From: Seison nebaliae
Lineage: Eukaryota > Rotifera > Pararotatoria > Seisonacea > Seisonidae
NCBI GenBank assembly: GCA_023231475.1
Contig: JALJEE010003057.1
Location: 62,001-126,000, forward strand
Direction: 5' to 3'
DNA length: 64,000 nucleotides
Shown here piece after piece: positions 39,253 through 50,491 of the stretch. The notes beneath the pieces are model-generated. The model had not been told where the DNA came from and did not search any database. It saw only the letters and a list, made by a program, of their open reading frames with translations. The position numbers and the translations under genes were made by a program. How positions within the stretch are numbered: the stretch's first letter is position 1; each line of letters opens with the position of its first letter.

Positions 39253-42200
39253 CTACGGAATTTTCATAATAATTTCAAATGTAACTTGAATATCATGTGA
39301 AACAGTGACTTCATAAATGATTGAATCTAGAAAAGGAAAATTAGAATTGGTCAGCATTCCAATAGAACATATAGTTATCGAACTGTAATAAAAATGTCCA
39401 ATGGCATTATTGTTTTTATCGAAATATACTATGGCTTCATATAACTCCTTACCTTGTGAATTACTAATAGAAATCAATTAAAATTAATGCTCAGAAACAA
39501 TGGTAAACTGATAATGGAAAATGGCGTGGCCAATCTTCAAATAATAATTTAATGACATTCCAATTTTAAGAATATTTTCCGGATTTCTTTCCATTTTTTT
39601 CTAAATTATTTAAAATATCAAAAAGCCAGATTAGTTTTAATTGATATTAACTGCGTTTAAATCGTACCATTTATCATCGCCGATTTGAGGTAAACTATAT
39701 GTATATTGTGTGTCGCAAACAATTACACCCTCATTCCATAGAATACAATGTTCTTCATCCGACTTCTTTGAGTAACTTCACAAAATATGATAATAAAATA
39801 TTTTGAGAATTTTGAAAATTTTAAAAAAAACCTGAAAAGTAACGAAGAAAATATTGGATTTCCTGTTAAACTGCATATTTGTTCCACAGTTCGACGGTGA
39901 TTAGAATATAAGGTATGAGAATAACCAGCCACCTTGAAGGAGAAATAATTTTCAATATGAAAATTTTTAATTTAAACTTTGTTAATTTCATATGGTATTG
40001 AAACAAGTGATGCAAATCGTCTATTATTTTCAGTTATTTCCGAAATGGCAAACTGGAAAGAAAATTTGGTTACAAATATAATTTCCTTCCATAGAAAGAA
40101 TAACAGATTTGATTCCCATATAACTGTAAAGTATTAGACGTCTGAAAATGTCGTCGTTCACTATGGCACCTGAATATTGACCAATAGCGGGTACCACAGC
40201 TAATGAAAAAAGTCGACCATAGCCTTTCGAAAACCATTGTTGAATTAGTCGAAGTGGATAAAAATTGTGAATTTGATAATGGTAAAATTTTTGATGTTCA
40301 AATTCATGAACAAGTTCCATACAGAAAGTATCTTTACTTAATCCTTCGTTATTATCTAAAGAAATTCGTTAGAATTTTATTTAAAAAATTTTTTTAAAAT
40401 CAAAACCATAGAATATAGTAGGATAAGGTGGGTTGTTGAAGTTACTTTCTTTATCACATGGTGCACTTTTTGGTCGTGAAGTATACGGCAAATTATCTAC
40501 CTAAGATGGAGTTGGAATTATTTGAGTATGTGAGTAAAAAAACGTTGTCTAACAAAAAGAAGAGTATCCGTTGTTTTTAATTTGGTCTTGGTATCATTGA
40601 TTGGAAAGCCTTTGAAATAATCTATGTACGCATTTAACTCCTGTAATACAAATTATGGTTTGTCGATGAGAATAATCATAATTATTTACCCCAAAATTTT
40701 TTTTAGTAGAGAAAATCGCTGAAAATTCAGCTTTCTTCAAGAAATATTTTTTCAGCTCCGCATTCGCATAATATTTAGTAAAGCCAATGTAATTCTACAT
40801 AAGATAAATAGAGGAAATTTACTGAAAAAAATTTTCTAACTTCTTTCACATCATAATGTTTCTGAAATTGAACGATATTTTACAGAATAATTAATTTATA
40901 AAATGATAAATTAACAAATATAAAATCAAAGTTACTAACAACATTTACATCATAATTGTAATCGTTTGCGACGGATGTTACTGTCAAATACTAAAATAAT
41001 GAAATATAATTATTTCTCTATAAAAAATTTATAAGATTATGAAACTTCTGAAATTTGTCTGATAACGTCATTGAGTGTTGGTCCGGGAACGATAATGAAA
41101 TCGATCAATCCACTAATCGCTCGATATAAGAAATGTTGAGGTGGAATAACATGGAATTCTGGAAAGAAAATATTCCATGATAATTTTATAAAAAAAATCT
41201 ACCCTCCAATGCACCATTCAAGAATAAAACACCATGAACCTTTCCACTTTCTTCTTCACAAATGTACATTGGAATTGCATCTGGTTTATCCTGAAGAAAA
41301 TACTTTTGAATTATTTGATCTTAATCAAAAATCTACTTTTCTTGTAAAGAATGTCGTTTTGACATGTTCGGAGAATAAATCCTTGATAGGAAGATCAGTT
41401 AAACCGAAACATCGTTTTGATGATAATCGCCATCCAATATGCATATACTGATCTTCGAATGCTAACGGAGCATCAAACTTTAACGTATCTAATCTATAAA
41501 AAGAGATGTCACTTGAATTAAAAACAAAGTTTTATTGAACAATATTTCTCCCGTCGATCTGGCGATACGTAGATAGAATGTTTGATCTTTCATTTTTGGT
41601 GTCGTTACTACTAAATTATAATCTTGTCTAACTGGTTGAACATGGGATAATCCTAAGAGATGTTCAGCTTGTGGTCGATTTAAATGTCGCTTATCAGAGA
41701 ACTGTATTTGATATATTTGTCAAGGAATTATATAATTTGAATTAAATTAACTTTAATTTTTACTCCAAAATTTGTCGAGATTATATCCATAGTAATATCT
41801 TGAATAATTTGCGTCTCACTAGGATCTCTCCAATAAATACTTCCAATTTTTTGAAGAGTTATTTCCACTAAATTCGCATAACTTCGGTCTCGCTTATAGT
41901 TAGAAACAACATAATTTATAGTTTCACTAAACAACAATAGAAATTTTAAAAGAATTACTAAAAAAACCAACTTGCTAAAGGAACAAGTTTCGAACTGTAT
42001 TTCGAAAAGTGGTGGTGTTGTGCGGAATTTACATGATCGTGATTCGCAGGTTGATTTCCATTCACTTTCTGGTATGAAGTTCTTTTCAGGTAAACAATCA
42101 ATTGTGGCTTGATGAAGATGTCTGACAGTGAGTTAAAAATAGCGTTAAAATTATTAAGATTAATGAAGAAGAAACTCGCGACGGATCATGAAGTCTTTTT

Positions 42201-45200
42201 CAAGAAAACGGTTATGTTCCGGTAATATTAAAGTCAATGTATCTTTCGACTTACAAATTATTAATATTCAAATGGGAGAATTTGAAATAAACTTTATCAC
42301 AAATATTTTTGATGACTATTTCTTCATTATTTGTTATCAAGTAGAACTGTTTATCAGTTTGACAATCGATTCCAAAAATTTCCACTTTAGTTAGTGGTAC
42401 ATCGACCGTCATATTTTCACTCTTAAATGTAATCGAATAATACAACCAATTATCATCGAATAAAATATGAGTCGTCATAATTTGGAATTGTTCATCTGAA
42501 AACAAAATAAAAAGAAGTTGAAGGAAAAAGAACATTCCAGAATTTGATGATCTAATGAAATTTGTCGTTCAGCTTGAAATGTGGTATTCAATGCAACTTT
42601 TAATTGAAACGATCGTTTTCTTTTCATAGAACTGATAATTGAAAAAATTTAATAAAAAAATATTTTCTATCATTTCTAACTTTTTATCTGTTCCTAAACT
42701 TTGTGTCATTATGATACTTCCTCCTTTCATATGGAGATGAACTTGGTCCAATGGAGTATCCAAAATCGTATGGAAATTATCTATTTTCTTTCCCTAAATA
42801 GAAGACTTTTAAAATAATAATCTATATGAATTGAATGAACGTCATAATATGAATACCATGGATCTTCACCTGGAAAATAACTATCGACTTCTCGTTGATT
42901 CTCTTCAGTTGCTAGACTTGCCAGTAATGAATCACCAATAAGAAATTGAACATAATCGTTCGTTAATTCTTTTTCTTCCGGATAACTTTAGATTTAATAC
43001 AGATATAAAAATGATTTTGAAATTTAACTCAAATTGTAAAGTTTTCAAAATAATCTTCTGTGATTGGAATAATGAATAATAATAAATTTGCAATTGATAT
43101 TTCAAATCGAATGCTTTCATAATTTCTTCTTTCAAATCCAAACTCTCCCCAACAGTCATACGGGTTATAGGCAACAATGCAGCGAATTGTCTCCATCGGA
43201 TAAATTTTTCAGTTGTTGCAGATTCACATAATTCAGTGCCAGTCTGAAATTTAAGGAAATTCGAAAAATTTGTAAAAAATCATCTAACATAAGTTACTCC
43301 GAAAATGTTCAGGTTAAGGACTCCTTTAAAAAGAAAAATTGAATTTTAACCTATTTAATTTAATTAATTGAAAACAGTTTTTAACTTGCAATCTCTCCTT
43401 TTAAGTTATCACAACGGAAAGATACCAATTCATTAAAATGACCCGAGTATGCTCCAGCTCCCGCGAAATGGGATTCGGTCAATAATAACATATCATATTT
43501 ATTGAATAATTTAGTTGCCCTAAAGTTTAATAGAAATAAGAAGAAATTTAAAGTCAAACTTTTGCGTAGCAATTATTTCTTGTAATCCATAAATGTTATG
43601 AACATCATAATGTATATATGATAACTTATCATTCACTGGTAGTTTCGCATCCATACATAACGTCTCTTTATATAATTCACCTCCATGTATAACTAAATAA
43701 ATAAAGCAAGTTAAATTAATTTTGAAGTAAATTTGGAACTCGGTGCAAATTGAGGCAAATTATAATTGCCGTCACAAAATTTTAAGTCATCAATGTTCGT
43801 AGAAGGATTATTACTAATCAAATAGATACCATCAAGAGAACCATATTTCCTTCGCCAATCATCGATCATTCCTCCCCACCATTCTACCGTCTTTTCTTTA
43901 AAGAAATTAGGAAAAGCCATTTTGTCATTCAAGTTGGCCACCTGAACAAATTCGTTAGAAGAATTTTCCCAGAAAATTTTTTAAAGAATTAACATAATCA
44001 GTTAGAATTTCTTCATTTTTACTATCCATAATAAAAAGTTTCTCCTTTTTTCCTTCGTTAAACGGTTTAAAACTTTCATTGGTTGGAATAGCCAAACCCT
44101 TTTGTATAAGTTTCATTTAACAATTAATTAAAAAAGATAATAACCGCAACGATCATGATCCGAATACCCTTTTCTCTAACTTCATCTAAAGTGTTGTTTA
44201 ATGTTGGCCAATGATCAATATCAGTATCGAATGGAATTTGTCTATCAGAAAAGTGGTCGAATAACATTGTCGTATAGATTAAGTTTGGAGGTATTGCTCG
44301 AAAATTCGCCTTGAAACTTTCTTCATTATTCGAAACAGCTAGTAGGTGTAAGCCTAAAGACCAATATGGTACCGACATTGGTCGTCCAATAACCTTCAAC
44401 GTAAAACTTGATTAGAAAAGATATATTGATATTTAACTCGGTAGTATTGTTCCAAGACAAGTTCAGGTGTTGGTCCGGTAAATATATGGAAATCTAAAAC
44501 CCCACCAATTATGTTCCAGATTAATGCGGAATTTGGTGTATATTGATAAGCTGAGTAATAAGAAACGTAAATTTCAAAAACATGCAATTAATTAATGAAA
44601 TGGAACTGATTGCATTAGAATTCCAGAGAAATATTCCATATGACTCGCCATCTTCGTCGATAACCAGAACGAAAGGATGAATACCAGTTTCGAAACTATC
44701 TGTTTCGTATAATGTACCTGGAGTTCCGAAAAAGCTTTTCGCTAACTAAATGAAATAAGATAAAAGATAAAATATTCGAAGAAGAGAACCATTTTTTCAT
44801 CTCCCATTCCATAAACATTCGAATGTTCTGGTAAACTTGTGCCGATTTGAATATATTGATCGGTATATATCAGACCGCTAATTTTAGTATCGAATCTAAA
44901 AAAACCAGTTTACATAAATATTAAATTCGCTAATCGAATAATTAAACAAAGTTTTATTATTTGATTTCCTTTTGACTTGAATTCGAAAAGTTTTTCCTGA
45001 CGCATCTTCGTCCTCAAACATTTGATACAAATAATCGAATTTATGTGACAACTGAAGTTTACCTTCGGGATAAAGTTGAATAGGTACATGATATCGTGAA
45101 CTATCTTTCCGATTTTCGATCTATTAATTTATTTGCTTAATTTATTTCTCTTAAAATATAAACTTTTATTCGGAATGTATTTTCGTATCTTGACGGATAT

Positions 45201-45538
45201 ACTACAATTTCATCAATATGTTTCTTCCAATAAACATTAGTTTCATTGGATTTGAAGACATATACATCATTCTCATCCGTCAACGGTTCCACCAACAAAT
45301 GTTTTGACGATTGAGCTATATCCAATTTATAACGATCAATCACTTCTGTTTTCCCGTGTTCATAATAACAACGCGGTTCAACAAATTGATCCCATGCACA
45401 TTTTCTTTGTACGCAATTCGTGTGAGTGATACTTGTTTGGCCATTACCTCTCAATTGGTCCATGGCACAATTGAATCTTTGTCCATTGCTCGAGATGAAT
45501 AGACAACACCAGATGATGAATAGTTTAGAGAAAATCAT
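39253..45538 (-). CDS. Secreted double-module GH31 (sucrase-isomaltase/alpha-glucosidase-like) probable pseudoenzyme
   Basis: Thirty-three exons splice in continuous phase to 1,547 residues. The first exon ends at 45164 and the last is 39463-39253; introns are mostly 40-60 bp. After a signal peptide (MIFSKLFIIWCCLFISSNGQ) comes a trefoil domain, then a GH31 module (about 45.1-42.26 kb), a second trefoil (CESRSCKF) and a second GH31 module (42.1-39.25 kb). GH31 landmarks are clear: RPMSVPYWSLGLHL, FPNFFKEKTVEWW, HFAGAGAYSGH. The catalytic signature WIDMNEPS reads YLISNNPS in module 1, so the nucleophile Asp is gone, and GHWxGD reads GHFNEL. Module 2 has no WIDMNE counterpart and reads YSGAIVNDD at the acid/base site. 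The layout copies sucrase-isomaltase but should not hydrolyse glycosides. Modules are linked through a consensus donor (TT|GTAAGT at 42254) and the acceptor at 42122. Several introns fall at the same place and phase in both modules. Confidence 0.85.
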
Positions 45539-46059
45539 AGTTTAGTTAAATGATGAATCAAAATTCTCATTTGTCTTATTAAGAGGAATGTTTATAAGAA
45601 AAATTCTTATTCCAAATGGTTTAGTTCTCATGATTCATTCAATTTTCTTAGAATGAATCAACAATTTGCACAACCTTCTCCAAGGTATGTTTTCTTTAAC
45701 TTGTTTACTTTACTGCGACTACTACTACAATTTCTCTCCAAGTTTTCCAAACAAACTTCGTATGATTTTCTAATTTAATTTCATCAGTTACAACTAAATA
45801 ATTAGAATTAGTTTAATGGAATACATAATAATAATACATAATAGTATGTCCTAGAATTGATTCCAAATTGGTTCTTTTAGAACATCAGCAACTATTTATT
45901 TGAAGTTCTGCTAAAAATTATTATAATAAACAATTAACATTCATTTAAAAGTTTCACATATTTCTTATTCAATCATAAAGCTGATACTGTCTATAATTAG
46001 AAGAATTAATTGAATGATAAAAAATATAAAAAAATAATTTTTTGTTCCGTCATCATATT
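45539..46059. other. Divergent promoter region between GH31-like gene and LSM1
   Basis: About 520 bp separates two start codons pointing apart. It must hold both promoters; I see no clear core-promoter motif or repeat. Confidence 0.55.
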
Positions 46060-46437
46060 ATGGACATCGATTTCTCTAACATATCGTTAGAAGATGATTC
46101 GGGATATTTGCCCGGTGCCACCAGTCTCTTAGAAAGTGTCGATAAGAAAGTTCTCGTTGTTTTGAATGACGAACGGATATTAGTCGGATTCTTGAGATCG
46201 ATTGATCAATTCGGAAATATTGTTCTCCATCGGACTGTCGAAAGAATTTTCATCGATAAATGTTACGGAGATGTTCCGTTAGGAATGTTGTGTATTCTAG
46301 GCACGTCAATTTCGATGATTGGCGAAGTGGATCCACATCGAGTCGAACGTATCACACTCTGTCAATTGTCATCTAAAGAAATTTTGGAATTACAAAAGAA
46401 AAGTCAGACTCGCAATCGTAAAATTGCGGTTGAATGA
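46060..46437 (+). CDS. LSM1: U6 snRNA-associated Sm-like protein LSm1
   Basis: A single exon encodes 125 residues. The Sm fold is clear: LLESVDKKVLVVLNDERILVG for Sm1 (in parts), GFLRSIDQFGNIVLHRTVERI, then Sm2 with GMLCILGTSISMIGEVD. This is the family phrase for LSm1, which with LSm2-7 and Pat1 binds oligoadenylated mRNA 3' ends and promotes decapping in cytoplasmic P-bodies. The start is ATG 46060, because the frame upstream offers only a TTG. The C-terminal tail is shorter than in the human protein (133 residues), with a QKKSQTRNRK end. It is the only short intronless housekeeping gene in the window. Confidence 0.93.
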   Translation: MDIDFSNISLEDDSGYLPGATSLLESVDKKVLVVLNDERILVGFLRSIDQFGNIVLHRTVERIFIDKCYGDVPLGMLCILGTSISMIGEVDPHRVERITLCQLSSKEILELQKKSQTRNRKIAVE

Positions 46438-46706
46438 AAATCGTCAATAATTTTTCTTTTCAAAATTATCGAACAAGAAATTACCAAACGACCAATATTT
46501 CTACACATATTTTTCCTCTTTTCCTTCTTTATTTTATAAAAATAATTTTTTTAATTTGTTTGAATTATTCTAAATTCTCATTCTTTTTTTCTCTCCCATA
46601 AAAATAGATTTCTTTATCTGTTTCTTTTCAATCCGAAATTTTTATTCGAAATTTAAATTTTTCTTCATAATTTTCATTTTTTTATTTGGGAAGTTCATGC
46701 TGGAAA

Positions 46707-49700
46707 ATGGATTATTTCTCTCGCTTTAATAAAATTACCAATTCGGTGACGAGTGTGGTGAGCGAAGCGGTGAAAAGTGGATGGAAAGGAGCATCATATG
46801 CACTTGCAGCTAATCCGATTTCAAAAGAATATGATGTTCATTCTTTCTTCAATAAATTATAATGAAATTTCTCACTTTCATTTGTAGATTGGTGAAGTGG
46901 TGGGATTTGGAGGGCACTTCGATATTTGGACAATTCATAAAGGAAAAAGGAAATTGACGAACGAACATGTTTCTATTTTCGTTTTGGAGAAATCACGTTT
47001 AGATAAATTAATCGAATTGACGAAAACTAACAAATTGACAAAAAATTCGCGAGAAAAACTTTTGGAAATGTACAGAAATGGAGTGCAGAATTTACTGAGA
47101 ATAAAACATCCTCAATTTCTCGGAGTTCAACACAAATTGGAAGAATCTCGAGATTCTTTAGCATTCGCCACTGAATCATGTATCGGTTCTCTAAGTCATT
47201 TATTGAATTTGAGCAATTTGCCAAATGAGAAAGATTCCGATCTTTCTCCTACCGAATTAAAACGTCCAGAAGCCGTTACATGTCGATTAGAATTGAAATT
47301 TGGATTAATAGAAGTTTCAAAATTTCCTATTTGAAAACTGTTCTTTAAATTTAAATTTTAATTAATTTTCTTTAAATGTTATTTATTGATAAGATTCTCG
47401 ATGCACTCAACTTCCTCCACGGCAAATTGCAGAAAGTTCATTGTAATATAAATTTGTCGAATATTATCGTCTCGAAAAATGGATCGTGGAAATTATTCGG
47501 ATTAGATTTCATTATTTCAAATAATAATGTTACATCTGATTTGAATTATCTTCAATTTGATTATATTGATTGGTATTCGAATGTGGAATGTTCGCTACTT
47601 CATCCTCAACTCGATTATTTACCACCTGAATATGCCAAACGGATAATAAATATTTCTCATGATATTTATTCGTTCGGTTGTTGCATTTATGTTTTATTCG
47701 ACAATCATCGTCATCAATTACCATTCAATTATCAAGATAGTTTTACTAATTTTGTTGATGAATTAAGAAATCGAAGAACTCATCGAATAAATATGAGTAA
47801 TGTTGATGAAGAATTCCAAGAATATCTTTCACTCATGTTATCAATTGACAGTGATTATCGTCCTAATCCAACTGAATTAATGGATATCAATTACTTTAAG
47901 AATGATCATGATCTAGTCACATTCCGTCAACAAAATACAATGTTCCAAATGGACAATATGAGCAAAGGAATTTATTTGAAAAATTTATCGAATTTAGTGG
48001 ATAAAATTCCAAATGTTTCCTCTAATTCTCAACCAAATTAATTTCCTAAAATTTAATTTATATTTCATAAAATTTAACTAATTTTAGACTTTAAGTATTC
48101 GACGAATTGTACCGGAAATTACTAAAGAATTTACGACAACTTCCATTCAGCCTGATATCCTCAATCTCATCTTCAAAATAAGTCGATCAATCACAGTAAA
48201 TGAAGATTTCCAACAAAACGTATTTCCGTTTTTACGACCGATTTTCTCAATGAATATTTCGATGCAGGTTCGTCTTTTGAAAAATTCGATTGAAATAATT
48301 TCAATTAGGCATTACTTGTCCTTTTGAAAAATATGGATATTCTCCTCGAAAAAACAACAGAAGATTCTACGAAAAATGATATTCTTCCAATTCTCCACAA
48401 ATCTCTTGATTCCAATTCAGTCGTAGTTCAAGTTACTCAAATTATATGTGAGAACTAATTCTTTTAATTCTTTTGTCTTCTTCTTTTGTATTAGGAACTT
48501 TGTCTATCCATCTTACCAAGCTTCGTCAAATTGATTGAGAGTGAAACGATTAAAATGAAAATATTTCCTAAAGTAGCAAAATTATGTTTGTGCACCACCA
48601 CCTTAACCGTTCACTTTATTTATTTGAAAATTATTATAATTTCTACGATTTAGGTCCGAGTCAATTGTTTAGTTTGTATTGGAACATTAATAATTTATCT
48701 GGATAAATGGTTTGTTATTGACAATATTATTCCATTCCTTCAAAAAATCCCGTCGAAAGAACCATCAGTTCTGATGGCAATTCTCGGTTTGATTTGGGAA
48801 AATTCATAAAAACTTCTAAATTTGAATTTTGAAGGAATTATTCAAATAACATTCACCCATAAAAATCTGGGTATTCCCAAAGAGAAATTGGCGAGAAATA
48901 TAATTCCATTTCTCATTCCAATGACAATGGAACCATCATTGAATGAGAATCAATTATATAAAATCATATATTTATCTCGGAAAATGATCGACCAAATCCA
49001 AGAAGAACAATCGAAGAAACTTAAACAAAGCTCCTCCATTACAATACAGTCGACTGATCCTTCTTCGTCTACAACTGAAATAAAGTTGGAAAATAATTTT
49101 GAAATTGTTTAAAATAAATTTTTTTTGTTAGAGAAAAGCCAAAGAATGTTTCGTTCATGACTACCAATTATTTGAGAAAGGAGGATAAGAATTCATTATT
49201 AGTTAGTTGTTTATTAAAATAATTTTATTCTATCCACAAATTAGATGGAAACTTTGATGGAAGATTTTGGATTTCAATCAGTCAAACCAAATTTCACTGA
49301 ATTGTTACCAATCTCTTCTGTTCCTTCATCGGAAAGTATCGAAAGTGAATATCATATAAGTGACACGAAACTTAATAATCAGAAAAAGTCGGAAAGTGAA
49401 ATTCAACAGAAGAAACCGATTACTTTAAAAGACAAACAGAAAATGGCAAAAAAACAGGAAATGGAAAATATATTCCACATAAAAGATAAATTGGAACCTA
49501 TAAAATTATCGAGCACCAAAAAAGAGTCCACAAACTTCGACAATAATTTTTCAAGTTCCAGAAATAATCCAACATCGTTAACTGAACCTTTTGTGACGAG
49601 AATGAATGATAACAGAAAGAATTCGAAGACATTAGATAATATTGATGTTTGGACCGATTTCAAAAAGAATGAACCCGACAATACATCCTTCCAAGTTAAA

Positions 49701-49805
49701 CGACCAGTTATTCCATCCAAACAAATCAATACAGCTAAAATTAATAATAAAATGAAAATAGGGAAGAAGTTAACGGATGAAGAATTATTAGATTTCCTCA
49801 ATTAA
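46707..49805 (+). CDS. SCYL2: SCY1-like pseudokinase 2 (SCYL2/CVAK104)
   Basis: Nine exons (46707-46835, 46888-47313, 47394-48014, 48088-48267, 48309-48431, 48495-48608, 48654-48786, 48835-49106, 49245-49805) give 852 residues. The start MDYFSRFNKITNSVTS, the VQHKLEESRDSLAF block, ILDALNFLHG, YLPPEYAKR, the HEAT-like part (LDKWFVIDNIIPFLQKIPS, ITFTHKNLGIPKEKLA) and the tail ITLKDKQKMAKKQE all match SCYL2. The kinase domain is inactive: the HRD motif reads HCN and DFG reads GLD. SCYL2 is a clathrin-associated factor acting in trans-Golgi/endosome traffic. It ends LTDEELLDFLN. The last junction (49106 to 49245) keeps phase, but a small extra exon around 49130-49180 cannot be excluded. The intron at 48268-48308 is only 41 bp. 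Confidence 0.92.
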
Positions 49806-50491
49806 ATTAAACTATCTCTCTTTGGCTTCATCATAAATTCAATTTGCTAATTTATTATTCTCTCATTTCAATATTTATTTGACATTTGGTATTATTCTTA
49901 AATTTATTTATTCATGAAAATAATTATAATATTCTGCTTAATCTGAATCAGTAATTGATGACAATATTTATCCATTTTTTTCCCTACTGTCTGTCCATTT
50001 GGTTGTACTTCACAGAAACCTAAATAAATAATAGTAAGCTAAATGAAAATTTTCTTCTATTAATTATTATTATTGTTTGGAAAATGTGGAGAAAGGTGAA
50101 ATATGTTTCTTTTAAAAAACGTTTAAAAAGAAAACTTCAAACTTTCTCTACGTGCACCAAATACTATTATGTTACCACTAAAAATTGATATTATCATATT
50201 TATGTTTATTAATTTGAAATTTAATTTTTTTTTATACTACACATTATTACAGTTCTTAAACTCTTACCAAATGTATCATGATAACATAATAATGCATAGG
50301 TAAATTTTTCTTACGTTTGTTAGTGGAAAGAAGAAATAACACGAAATTCGAATCGAAAACCGAACCGTATTCTCATTATTTAATGTTCCTATTTCTAATG
50401 GTTTAACAATCAGTTTTATTTTTTTAGTTTATGTTAATCTATAGTATGTTAATTTCACAAAAATCCAATTTGTCAGATTAATATTATTACA
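49806..50491. other. Intergenic between SCYL2 and the intronless USP-like gene
   Basis: AT-rich sequence with no supported gene. It contains the SCYL2 3' UTR and the presumed promoter of the next gene. Confidence 0.55.

Noticed and set aside
40074-40104. Open frame continuing VILSMEG after GIKS in GH31 module 2
   Set aside because: The donor at 40104 matches the intron position after GVTY in module 1, and only its use restores the conserved downstream frame. The extra residues are intron sequence.
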